The notes below the pieces were generated by a model. The model searched no databases. It worked only from the letters and a program-made list of their open reading frames with translations, and was not told where the DNA came from. The position numbers and the translations under genes are program-made. Shown here in pieces: positions 6,928-14,666 of a stretch of DNA of 42,850 bases; position 1 is the first letter of the stretch; every line of letters begins with the position of its first letter. The stretch comes from Pseudomonadota bacterium (lineage in GTDB: Bacteria > Desulfobacterota > Desulfovibrionia > Desulfovibrionales > Desulfovibrionaceae): contig JAHIUD010000023.1 in assembly GCA_018817515.1 (NCBI GenBank), positions 1 to 42,850 on the forward strand, read 5' to 3'.

Positions 6928-7178
6928 CCCGCGGCTGCGCCGCCCAGTACGCCCTGCGCCTGGGCCTGGGTGGCGCAACCGCGCAGAGCCTCGCGCATCG
7001 CCTCCGGGAGGTCGAGAGCTGACGGGGACAACGTGTGCGAGAAGCTCAAGTCCACCACGAAGGTGTGCCCGCACAGGGGATTCGTGCAGGAGCAATAGAG
7101 GTGGCTGAAGGTGGGCGTTATCTCACGCGTGGTCGCGATGCGGGCTTTGCTGCGGCAGCGGTCGCATTTGATGCGCAT
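6924..7178 (-). CDS. ogr: Ogr/Delta-type zinc-finger late transcription activator
   Basis: The 84-residue protein has the exact Ogr spacing C-X2-C-X22-C-X4-C (Cys5, Cys8, Cys31, Cys36) and the TTREITPTFSHLYCSC core. In P2 and P4, Ogr/Delta binds upstream of late promoters and contacts RNA polymerase to switch on head and tail genes. The ATG at 7178 is preferred over an in-frame TTG at 7187 because GGAGG lies 9 nt upstream of the ATG and directly abuts the TTG. It is convergent with hicB (4-bp overlap) and sits downstream of the portal gene. It has its own promoter at 7200-7228. Confidence 0.92.
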   Translation of the reverse strand: MRIKCDRCRSKARIATTREITPTFSHLYCSCTNPLCGHTFVVDLSFSHTLSPSALDLPEAMREALRGCATQAQAQGVLGGAAAG

Positions 7179-7199
7179 GGTGTCCAACCTCCAAAAAGA

Positions 7200-7228
7200 A
7201 CACTATCCGATATGTCGGATTTTGTCAA
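7200..7228 (-). promoter_or_regulatory. ogr promoter with operator dyad in the spacer
   Basis: On the minus strand TTGACA (7228-7223) and TAGTGT (7205-7200) are exactly 17 bp apart. The spacer carries a perfect dyad ATCCGA-N4-TCGGAT (7205-7220), a typical site for a repressor. Its sequence is unlike the TAGGGC dyads. Confidence 0.7.
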
Positions 7229-7267
7229 ATAACTGTAGCCAAATCACCTGTTTCTTTGTCAACATGC

Positions 7268-8245
7268 TTACGCCCCCACTTTCTCGATGACCGGCCACGA
7301 CACCGTGAGCCCAGGCCGAAGGCAGCTGTTCACCTCCAGCAGAATCTCGCGGATGGGCTGCACCTCGTTGCGCGCGTAGACGGCGTCCGTCTTGGTGATG
7401 TCGCCGAAGCCCGCCGTGTTGGTCGGGATGATGCTGGCCATGGCCGGGGGAATGCGGTGGGCCGCGATTATGTCATCACGCGAAATGTTCTTGATGCGCT
7501 CCAGCTCGTCCTTGGTGGAGAAGTCGCCAACCGGCAGAATCTGGATGTCCTTCTCGCGGCCATTGGGGATGTGCAGGAACATGTTGCGGAAGTTGCCCAG
7601 CCCCTTGGAGCCCTCGATGGACGCCTTGATCTTGTTCCGCGAGTCTTCATCAAGCCCGGAGGACGCGGAGTAGAAGATGTAGCCCACGTGCGCGCCATTG
7701 CGGTAGTAGCGCCGCCGGAAGAGCGTCGCATCCTCGTTGAGCAGCATGGACTGCACGGCGCCCAGGTAATAGGGCATGCCGTATATTTCCTGGCTCACGT
7801 CGTAGTTGCGCAGGTGCAACACCTCACCCGGCTGGAAGGACACCAACTGCCCGGTGCACGTCAACATGCCGTACTGCCCGGCCTCCTTCATCCGCCGCAT
7901 GTTGATGGCCGGGAGGTGCCGGAGCGCGATCACCTCGCCGTAGAAGTTGTAAATCTTCTGCAGGTAGGTGTTGGCGAACACGTGGTAGTCGGTGGCCGCC
8001 GCGTGCATGGCCCAGCGCGAAACCGCCGTGGAGGGGATGAATCCGCGCATGATCATGTTGGTCTTGAACTCGACGATGGGGCCGTGGTAGGCGTTCGCGC
8101 GCAGCAGCCTGGCCAGGCCGCGCCAGGGCACCGGCGTCTGGAAGTATTGCCCGTTGTCCAAAAGCCAAACGCCAAGGCCGTCCAGCATCTGCCCTGCCAG
8201 GGCCGGTTCCGGGTCGCCGAAGGTGAAGTAGGCTACGTTATCCAT
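7268..8245 (-). CDS. Phage portal protein (P2 gpQ type)
   Basis: This 325-residue protein is a PBSX/P2-type portal. Recognisable regions are YFTFGDPEPAL at the N-terminus, GPIVEFKTNMIMRGF, HLRNYDVSQEIYGMPYYLGAVQS, GYIFYSASSGLDEDS, and the C-terminal IIAAHRIPPAMASIIP. The portal forms the dodecameric DNA gate of the head and the docking site for terminase and tail. The ATG at 8245 follows GGGAGGGGAC. It lies 17 bp downstream of the terminase gene, matching the leftward P2 P-Q unit. Confidence 0.95.
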   Translation of the reverse strand: MDNVAYFTFGDPEPALAGQMLDGLGVWLLDNGQYFQTPVPWRGLARLLRANAYHGPIVEFKTNMIMRGFIPSTAVSRWAMHAAATDYHVFANTYLQKIYNFYGEVIALRHLPAINMRRMKEAGQYGMLTCTGQLVSFQPGEVLHLRNYDVSQEIYGMPYYLGAVQSMLLNEDATLFRRRYYRNGAHVGYIFYSASSGLDEDSRNKIKASIEGSKGLGNFRNMFLHIPNGREKDIQILPVGDFSTKDELERIKNISRDDIIAAHRIPPAMASIIPTNTAGFGDITKTDAVYARNEVQPIREILLEVNSCLRPGLTVSWPVIEKVGA

Positions 8246-8262
8246 GTCCCCTCCCGAGGGTG

Positions 8263-10077
8263 TTATGCGCCGATGGCGACAGTGCAGCCGCTGTTGCCTG
8301 TCTGGCGCGCGAGCGGCTCGGCGGCCAGGCCGTGCATGATCGCCCAGGCCACGTCGGCGTGGCCGGTGCTTGCCGTCCGGTTGGCCGCATAGGTGATCTG
8401 GCCGTTGCCGGTCACAACCTGCCGAATGGTCATGAAGGCGTGTCCGATTTCTGTTTCAGCCGCGTTCCATTCCAGCCGCCTCTCCTCCATGACCTCCAGC
8501 GCCTTGAGCACCAGGGCGGTCTTGGTCTGGACGGAATAGACTATGGGCGTGGCCGTTGGGCAGAACTGCCGCACCTGCTCATACACGCCGATGCCCGGCC
8601 CCGTGGTGTCGATGCCGAGGTGCGCGAAGCGGTATTTGTCATTCAGCTCCTTGATGCGCCCGGCCTGCCACAGGTAGGACTTGCCCACCCACTTGTGCCG
8701 CTCGATGACCTTGGCCTTGTCGCCCGGCTTGAGCGGCGGCAGGATCACGGCGAAGCTGGCGTCGTCGCGCGTCCGGCTGGGGTCGTATCCGCCCCACACC
8801 GGCCGGTTCCCCACGGGGTGGGTGTCGCCAAGCGCAACTTCATCCCAATCGGCCGGGTCCGCCATGCAGCTCTCAAGCAGCGCCAGGCCGAAGACGGACA
8901 GCGCGTCGTCGACGAACTCGCAGCTGAAGAGCTGCCGGAACTCTTCCGGCGAGTATTCGAGCTTGAGCTGGGCGGCGTCGAACAAGTCGCAGCCTCCGGC
9001 CTCCGCGTCGGCCAGGGTCACGATCTGCCGCCACCAGGTGTCCGGGCACAGGGTTCCGGCCCGGTGCGCCGCGGCGTCCGGCCACGGCTTGGGCCTGGGG
9101 AAGCGGGCCTGATAGTCCGCGCCGGACCACAGCCCATTGGCCTCGTGCGTCACTGCCGAGGGAGTCGAGAACAGGGTGCGCCGCCACTTCCGGTGCGCGG
9201 CCATGCCGGTGGCCACCTTGAACAGCTCGCGGAATTTGGTGATCCAGAAGAACTCGTCGATGTAGACGTGGCCGTGGTAGGACTGCGCGCTCTTGGAATT
9301 GTTCGAGAGGAAGTGCAGCTCGGCCGGGCCGTTCGCCGTGTGCAGGATGAGCGGGTTGCCGGAGAGCGTGATGTCGAAGGCCTCGCCCACGAGCTGCATG
9401 ATGTAGGTTCGGAACACGTTCGACTGCGCGCGCGTGGCCGAAAGGAAGATCTGATTGTCGCCGGTCAAGGCCGCGTTCTCAAAGGCCTCCTGCGCGAAGT
9501 ACCACGTCGCGCCGATCTGGCGGCTCTTGAGGATCGCCCGGTTGCGCTGGGCTTGGGCCGCACGCCAGACCCGCTGGTAGTCGTAGAACCGGGTGTGGAA
9601 TTTTTCCTGGAACAGCGCTGGCGTCAGGCGGGACACGTCGTTCTTGACCTTGGGGCCGCGCTTGCGGGCGGCGCCGTCCTGGGGGCGCCTCTCTCCGCCT
9701 CCGTGCGCCTCCGTGCGGGCCTCGTCTCCGCCGCCGTCCCCGCTCTTCCGTGACAGCTCGCGCACGCGCATGGCCTGCAGGCGCTCCATGGAGCCGATGA
9801 GCAGCTCCACTTCCTTCAACTCCTGCGGCGATTTCTGGTCACGCTCGACGAGAATGGCGAGCCGCCGCGCCATGGCCTGCTCTGGGGTCTCGTGCGTCAG
9901 CAGGGCGTCCCAATCTTCGGTGGCGGCCCAGTGGTACAGCGTCCGCCGAGGCACGTTCAGGGCGTCGGCGGTCTCCGCCACCGTGTACCGGCGCAGATAG
10001 AGGCCCCTTGCGGCCGTCTTGATCTCTTCCGGGTAGTGCCGGGCGCGGGCCTGTCCGTGCGTGTCGTCGTGCTCCAT
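8263..10077 (-). CDS. Terminase large subunit, ATPase/nuclease (P2 gpP type)
   Basis: The 604-residue protein starts with a HTH segment (ETADALNVPRRTLYHW) typical of gpP. The motor domain has the Walker-A-like KSRQIGATW and the Walker-B-like HVYIDEFFWI. A C-terminal nuclease-type domain contains GYDPSRTRDDASFAV. It cuts and packages phage DNA into proheads through the portal. Start choice: ATG 10077 places the HTH near the N-terminus as in P2; the frame is open upstream to 10197 but the extra residues look non-conserved and neither site has a strong Shine-Dalgarno sequence. It diverges from the scaffold/capsid operon. Confidence 0.93.
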   Translation of the reverse strand: MEHDDTHGQARARHYPEEIKTAARGLYLRRYTVAETADALNVPRRTLYHWAATEDWDALLTHETPEQAMARRLAILVERDQKSPQELKEVELLIGSMERLQAMRVRELSRKSGDGGGDEARTEAHGGGERRPQDGAARKRGPKVKNDVSRLTPALFQEKFHTRFYDYQRVWRAAQAQRNRAILKSRQIGATWYFAQEAFENAALTGDNQIFLSATRAQSNVFRTYIMQLVGEAFDITLSGNPLILHTANGPAELHFLSNNSKSAQSYHGHVYIDEFFWITKFRELFKVATGMAAHRKWRRTLFSTPSAVTHEANGLWSGADYQARFPRPKPWPDAAAHRAGTLCPDTWWRQIVTLADAEAGGCDLFDAAQLKLEYSPEEFRQLFSCEFVDDALSVFGLALLESCMADPADWDEVALGDTHPVGNRPVWGGYDPSRTRDDASFAVILPPLKPGDKAKVIERHKWVGKSYLWQAGRIKELNDKYRFAHLGIDTTGPGIGVYEQVRQFCPTATPIVYSVQTKTALVLKALEVMEERRLEWNAAETEIGHAFMTIRQVVTGNGQITYAANRTASTGHADVAWAIMHGLAAEPLARQTGNSGCTVAIGA

Positions 10078-10190
10078 GCTGCCGCCATAGCACCATCGGG
10101 GCTCGGGCTCGCGCCCGGCGTGTCCGAACCGCCCGAAATCGGAAGCCATGTCTTTGACCTGCGCCCGCGAGATGTGCCTACATGGCGGGC

Positions 10191-10262
10191 ATGACAAAGC
10201 TCACCACAGACCTCGTGCGCTTCGGGCGTGCATCTTCTGACCATGGGGAGAGGGACATGTAA
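10191..10262 (+). CDS. 23-codon upstream ORF, partial duplicate of the scaffold gene start
   Basis: ATG at 10191 opens a 23-codon frame (MTKLTTDLVRFGRA...GERDM) that ends in TAA overlapping the ATG of the next gene (TAATG). Its first 41 bp match 10262-10302 at all but five positions, so it is a partial tandem duplication of the 5' end of the scaffold gene. The GGAGAGGGAC ribosome-binding site of the real gene lies inside this frame. It may act as a translational coupling leader or be an inert duplication. No good ribosome-binding site is visible for the small ORF itself. Confidence 0.45.
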   Translation: MTKLTTDLVRFGRASSDHGERDM

Positions 10263-11110
10263 TGACAAAACTCACCACAGACTTCGTGCGCATTGGGCGT
10301 TCCGGCAAGGCCATCGATGGCCGCGACATCGACCCGCAGTGGTTGAGGGACATGGCCGAGGGCTATGACCCGTCGGTGTACACCGCCATGATTTGGCCGG
10401 AACACCTCCGCGTGACGAACTTCGGCAAAGTCCTGGAGCTGGCGACGGAAGAGGCAAACGGCGTCGTGACGCTGCTGGCCCGTCTCCAGCCCAACGCCAA
10501 CTACGTGTTGGACAACCGCTACGGCCAGCACCTGTTCTTCAGCATGGAGCTGGCCCAGAACTTCGCTGGGACGGGCAAGACCTATCTCGTGGGCTTGGGC
10601 GTGACGGACTCCCCGGCATCCCTGGGCACCGACGAACTCAAGTTCTCCGCGCGGCACACGCATCCGGGGAGCATCTTCCTGCCCGGAGAGGCCTTCTCTT
10701 TGCCCAGGCCGGAGGAGGTGCCCGGCTGGTTCACCCGCTTCATGGAGAAGTTCATCCCTTCCAACCCCAACGAGGAACACGAGGAAACCATGGACAAGGC
10801 ACAGTACGAGGCCCTGACCGGCAAGCTCGACACCATGACCGCCGACGTTGCGGCCCTGAAAGAAAAGTTCGAGGCGCTCTCGGTCAATCCCGAAAAAGAC
10901 GCCGCCAAGCCCGAGAAGGACGCCGCGCAGGGCGGCCAGTCCGCCGAAGGCGATGGCGCCCCCGACCGCTTCGCCTCCATCGAGGCCGGTATGACCAAGC
11001 TTGGCGAGCAGCTCGCCGAGATCAAGACGCGGTTCGAGACTGCCAACCCCGGCACCAAGGTTCCGCCCACCCAGGGCGCGGCCGCCGACGCCGACGTCAA
11101 CATCCTGTAA
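10262..11110 (+). CDS. Capsid scaffolding protein/protease (P2 gpO type)
   Basis: The 282-residue protein begins MTKLTTDFVRIG and contains the gpO signature AIDGRDIDPQWLRDMAEGYDP and AMIWPEHLR. The N-terminal half corresponds to the serine protease domain of gpO, and the C-terminal half (from about residue 180) is a coiled-coil-like scaffold with alternating Ala/Glu/Lys and an EKDAA repeat. It directs capsid assembly and processes head proteins. The ATG at 10262 follows GGAGAGGGAC. The first gene of the rightward late operon, it is preceded by a partial duplicate of its own start. Confidence 0.92.
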   Translation: MTKLTTDFVRIGRSGKAIDGRDIDPQWLRDMAEGYDPSVYTAMIWPEHLRVTNFGKVLELATEEANGVVTLLARLQPNANYVLDNRYGQHLFFSMELAQNFAGTGKTYLVGLGVTDSPASLGTDELKFSARHTHPGSIFLPGEAFSLPRPEEVPGWFTRFMEKFIPSNPNEEHEETMDKAQYEALTGKLDTMTADVAALKEKFEALSVNPEKDAAKPEKDAAQGGQSAEGDGAPDRFASIEAGMTKLGEQLAEIKTRFETANPGTKVPPTQGAAADADVNIL

Positions 11111-11120
11111 GGAGCGCGCC

Positions 11121-12146
11121 ATGAGAACGACGACCCGCCAGCTTTTCAGCGCCCTGTGCGCCACCCTCGCCGCAAACTACGGCGTCCCCTCGGTCATGAT
11201 TGCCTTCACCGTGGCTCCTGCTGTGGCCCAGGCTCTTCTGGACAAGATCGTTGAGCAGGCCTCCTTCCTGCCCAAGATCAACATCCTCTCGGTGGACGAA
11301 CTCGTGGGCGAGAACCTGCTCGGCTACGCCAACGCCACCGTCACCAGCCGCACCGACACCTCCCAGGCCGACAAGGAGCGCACCCCGCGCAACGTCCTGG
11401 GCCTGGGGAAGTACGGCTACACCCTCTTGCAAACCAACGCCGACGTGGCTCTGCGCTACGCGCTCATGGACGCCTGGGCCAAGTTCCCAGACTTCCAGGC
11501 ACGCTACGCCCGTTACGTGCAGCAGCGCATGGCCAACGACATGGAGCTGATCGGCTGGCACGGCACCTCCGCCGCCGCCACCACGGACCCCGCAGTCAAC
11601 ACGCTGCTGCAGGACGTGAACAAGGGCTGGATGCAGTACATGCGCGACAACCTGCCCGCGAACATCCTGGCCGAAGGCGAGGCCGCCGGGCTCATCAAGA
11701 TCGGCGAGGGCGGCGACTGGCCGAACCTGGACGTGGCCGTCAACGACCTGCTGCAGGGCATCCCGGAGTACATGCGCCGGGGTCTGGTGGCGTTCATCGG
11801 CTCCGACCTCATCGCGCGCGAGAAGGCCACCCTGTTCGCCGCCGTGGGAAGCAAACCCACCGAGAAGGCCGCCATGTCCGCCTCCCTGACCACCTTCGGC
11901 GGCCTGCCCTGGGAGACCCCCAGCAACTTCCCCGGCCGCGGCCTGGTCATCACCTCCTACGACAACATCTCGATCTACCGGCAGTCCAACTCCCTGCGCC
12001 GCCAGATCGTCGACAACCCCAAGAAGGACCAGGTCGAGGACTACTCCAGCCGCAACGAGGGCTACGTCGTGGAGACCCCGGAGAAGTTCGTGGCCGTGGA
12101 GTTCGCCAACGTCCGCCTGCCCGACGGCGCGGCTGGCTGGGAGTAG
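11121..12146 (+). CDS. Major capsid protein (P2 gpN type)
   Basis: This 341-residue protein is recognised by the gpN pattern MRTTTRQLFSALCATLAANYGV, SFLPKINILSVDELVGENLLG, a central GWHGTSAA, and the C-terminal SYDNISIYRQSNSLRRQIVDNPKKDQVEDY and EFANVRL. P2 gpN is of similar length (357). It builds the icosahedral shell. ATG 11121 has GGAG 7 nt upstream. It lies between scaffold and small terminase, as in P2. Confidence 0.96.
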   Translation: MRTTTRQLFSALCATLAANYGVPSVMIAFTVAPAVAQALLDKIVEQASFLPKINILSVDELVGENLLGYANATVTSRTDTSQADKERTPRNVLGLGKYGYTLLQTNADVALRYALMDAWAKFPDFQARYARYVQQRMANDMELIGWHGTSAAATTDPAVNTLLQDVNKGWMQYMRDNLPANILAEGEAAGLIKIGEGGDWPNLDVAVNDLLQGIPEYMRRGLVAFIGSDLIAREKATLFAAVGSKPTEKAAMSASLTTFGGLPWETPSNFPGRGLVITSYDNISIYRQSNSLRRQIVDNPKKDQVEDYSSRNEGYVVETPEKFVAVEFANVRLPDGAAGWE

Positions 12147-12149
12147 GCC

Positions 12150-12929
12150 ATGAGCCTCATGCGCACGCACCAGAAGCGCCTCGCGGCGTCCGGAGGCCCT
12201 GACGCGGAGTCCCTCTCCGCCGGGGCGCGGGTGCTCGGCATCATGCCCCAGGGCCTCATGGGCGGCAGCAAGCTCGCCGCCATGCTCGCCGCTTCGCTGG
12301 AGGAAGACCTCAAGGCCCTGCACGAGGTCGCGTCCGTGGAGCGCAAGGCCGCTCTCAAGCGCGACACCCTGCTGCCCAAGTACCGCGACTATGTCGCGCG
12401 GCTCATGGGGGAGGGTAAGGGCCACGAGCTGATCGGCTACTACGTGGTCTGGGCCTTCGACGCCGGGGCCATCGAAGAGGCCCTACAGGTCGCCTTCTGG
12501 TGCCTGGAGCACGGGCAGGATCTGCCCGAACGCTTCAAGTCGCCCATGGCCCTCTTCGTGGCCATGCAGACCCTCGCCTGGGCCGAGGCCGAGTACAACG
12601 CCGGGCGCGGCTTCGAGCCGTACCTGGGAACCGTGCTGGCCTCCATGGTGGCCGAGGGCGGCGATGCCGAAGCCTGGGACGTGCCCGACAGGATCAAGGC
12701 TGGCTACTACCGCCTTGTGGGCCTGCAGGCCGAGAAGACCGGAGACCTCGACGGCGCCGCCTCGAACCTCGAACGGGCCATGGCCCTTGGGGGCAAGGTC
12801 AAGACCGCGCTCGATGCCGTGCGCAAGCGGCAGGAGCGCGGCGATAAGCAGCTCAACTCCGCCGACGGGACCGGGGGCGCAAGCACCTCCGGCGCTCCCG
12901 GTTCCGAAGCGGAGACCACGGGGAGCTAG
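12150..12929 (+). CDS. Terminase small/endonuclease subunit (P2 gpM type)
   Basis: The 259-residue protein begins with the gpM hallmark MSLMRTHQKRLAA. The central helices contain KRDTLLPKYRDYVARLM and LIGYYVVWAFDAGAIEEAL. The C-terminus holds a tetratricopeptide-like segment and a low-complexity Ser/Gly/Thr tail. In P2 this subunit works with gpP in cos recognition and cleavage. Only 3 bp separate it from the capsid gene. Confidence 0.92.
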   Translation: MSLMRTHQKRLAASGGPDAESLSAGARVLGIMPQGLMGGSKLAAMLAASLEEDLKALHEVASVERKAALKRDTLLPKYRDYVARLMGEGKGHELIGYYVVWAFDAGAIEEALQVAFWCLEHGQDLPERFKSPMALFVAMQTLAWAEAEYNAGRGFEPYLGTVLASMVAEGGDAEAWDVPDRIKAGYYRLVGLQAEKTGDLDGAASNLERAMALGGKVKTALDAVRKRQERGDKQLNSADGTGGASTSGAPGSEAETTGS

Positions 12930-12946
12930 ATACTCCTCTCGCCACC

Positions 12947-13010
12947 GGGGCTGTCCGGGCATAGGCGCTGCGCGGGTGCGCAGAGACGACCGAAGGCTAC
13001 GGACAGCCCC
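12947..13010 (+). promoter_or_regulatory. Nested hairpins between the gpM- and gpL-type genes
   Basis: GGGGCTGTCCG (12947-12957) pairs over 11 bp with CGGACAGCCCC (13000-13010). Inside lies a second hairpin CTGCGC-GGGT-GCGCAG (12968-12983). No T run follows. It could be an RNase processing site or partial attenuator in the late mRNA. Confidence 0.5.
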
Positions 13011-13030
13011 AACCTGGAGGGCACTCGGAC

Positions 13031-13486
13031 ATGAGCTTCAACGCGCTGCCCCGCACCACGGCGACCACGGTGTTACAAGGTGACGGCTGGTACCCGGACA
13101 TCCCCGTCGCCGAATTCGTCGACAGCTACAGGCTGCCCGCTGAATTCGGCGAGCCGCTCTTGTCCGACCATCTGTCCCTGGCCGTGCTGTGGACCCGCAG
13201 GCAGCTCTTGGCCTGGCGCGCGGAGCGCGAGACCGAAGGCGTCGCCAAGCTCGCGGACATTTCACTCTCCGGCGTCGCAGACGGTGCGGCCCTGCTCTAC
13301 AAGCGCGCCGTGTTCTGCCACGCAAAGGCCCTGCTGCTCGGCCAGTTCGCCACGGTGGACCGGCGCGAGGCGGCGCGCAACGAGGCCAAGGAAGGGGCCG
13401 ACACAGCCGCCACGTTCTACGCCTGGGCGCAGAACGCCATCACGGACTTGCTCGGCCAGGGTCGCACGGACGTAGCGCTCATCTAG
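13031..13486 (+). CDS. Head completion/stabilisation protein (P2 gpL type)
   Basis: The 151-residue protein shows the gpL pattern: an N-terminal WYPDIPVAEFVDSYRLPAE, a central LLYKRAVFCHAKALLLGQFATVDRREAA and a C-terminal YAWAQNAITDLLGQGRTDVALI. gpL completes the packaged head at the portal. The ATG at 13031 has GGAGG about 12 nt upstream. Position after the gpM-type gene matches P2. Confidence 0.9.
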   Translation: MSFNALPRTTATTVLQGDGWYPDIPVAEFVDSYRLPAEFGEPLLSDHLSLAVLWTRRQLLAWRAERETEGVAKLADISLSGVADGAALLYKRAVFCHAKALLLGQFATVDRREAARNEAKEGADTAATFYAWAQNAITDLLGQGRTDVALI

Positions 13487-13495
13487 GGGGACGGC

Positions 13496-13978
13496 ATGAG
13501 AAAGATTTCCGCGCTCGTCGCCCACCTCCGGGGCGCAACCGGCCTCCCGCTGGAGAACTTCCACGCATACGCGGACAAGGGCGACGTGACTCCGTCCGGC
13601 CGCCACCTCGGCTCGGTCCTCTCGGAAAATGACGGCCCGGCGCGCGAACAGGTCGAGATCGGCGTCTGGAAGTACGACGCCGTGATCCAGATCGAACGCT
13701 ACCCCGGCGACGGCCCGGCGCTGCTGGCCATCGTGCTCGCATGGCTGGCCGACGTGGATCTGGACCGGGACGGCCTGGCCGATCCCGAAGTCGATGCCGA
13801 AATCAACGACCTCCTCACGGCGGACCTTGAAATCGCCGTGGAGTTCGAGGAGCGCATCGTCATCATCGAAGACCCGGCCGGGGGCATTTCCTTTCGCGGT
13901 CGGCCCTGGAGCGTGCTGCCCACGCCGGACATCGCGGAAGCGCGTTCCGTCGCCCTGGGGAACGGCCATGCAGATTAA
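13496..13978 (+). CDS. Tail completion protein (P2 gpR type)
   Basis: This 160-residue protein is assigned to the gpR family from ALLAIVLAWLADVDLDRDGLADPEVD, the following VDxxIND strand pattern and the C-terminal IEDPAGGISF. Its place before a gpS-type gene also fits P2 order R-S. It is thought to finish the head-proximal end of the tail. It lies 9 bp after the gpL-type gene and overlaps the next by 11 bp. Confidence 0.82.
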   Translation: MRKISALVAHLRGATGLPLENFHAYADKGDVTPSGRHLGSVLSENDGPAREQVEIGVWKYDAVIQIERYPGDGPALLAIVLAWLADVDLDRDGLADPEVDAEINDLLTADLEIAVEFEERIVIIEDPAGGISFRGRPWSVLPTPDIAEARSVALGNGHAD

Positions 13979-14657
13979 GCTCACGGCAGAGGTCGATCAT
14001 CGCAGAGCTGCTCGCCTCGACAAGCAGCTTGATGCCCTGGGCGGCGAGATCAAGGACCGCATGAAGCAGGCGCGGAAGCTCGGGGGCTATGTCCGCACCC
14101 AGAGCAGGCGCAATATCCGCCGCCAGGAAACGGTCGAGGGCGCGCCCTTTGCCCCGCGCAAAAGGCAGCGCGCCGACCGGGCCATGCTCTCCGGCCTCGC
14201 CAAGACTGTGGAGGTCGTATCCCGGCCTGATCTGGGCGGGGTCGCAGTGACCTGGAAGAACGCCCTCACCGCAAAGATCGCCTACCGGCACCAGCAGGGC
14301 GTCGGCGAAGACTGGACCCCGGAGAAGGCCGCCAAGGTCTACGGCCGCCCGGACTACAAGGCAGCCTGCACCAGGAGCCAGGCCACGGCTCTCCTGCGGG
14401 TGGGCTACCGGCTCATGGTCCCCATGAAGGGCGGCGGAAGGCGGCCCATGCGGGTGACTGTGGGCTGGCTCGAATCTCGTTTGAGCCTTGGGCAGGCGGG
14501 AATCATCCTGCGGCTCATGCGCACGAAGAAGTCCCAGGGTGCGCAGTCGTGGCGCGACACAGTACCGGAACGGCCCTTCCTTGGAGTGACTCCGGGCGAG
14601 GCTGAAAAGATGTGCGAGAAGCTCGCCAAAACCGTGTTGGGCAAGGTGCCCAGATAA
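13968..14657 (+). CDS. Phage virion morphogenesis protein (P2 gpS type)
   Basis: The 229-residue protein starts at ATG 13968, overlapping the gpR-type stop by 11 bp. It has the virion morphogenesis (gpS) features: a helical N-terminus, SRRNIRRQETVEGAPFAPRKRQ, a VTWKNALTAKIAYRHQQG strand region and the C-terminal ERPFLGVTPGEAEKM. It helps complete tails before joining to heads. A basic insertion with GCGGRRPMR-like residues lies in the middle. Confidence 0.88.
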   Translation: MQIKLTAEVDHRRAARLDKQLDALGGEIKDRMKQARKLGGYVRTQSRRNIRRQETVEGAPFAPRKRQRADRAMLSGLAKTVEVVSRPDLGGVAVTWKNALTAKIAYRHQQGVGEDWTPEKAAKVYGRPDYKAACTRSQATALLRVGYRLMVPMKGGGRRPMRVTVGWLESRLSLGQAGIILRLMRTKKSQGAQSWRDTVPERPFLGVTPGEAEKMCEKLAKTVLGKVPR

Positions 14658-14666
14658 GGAGACCCC

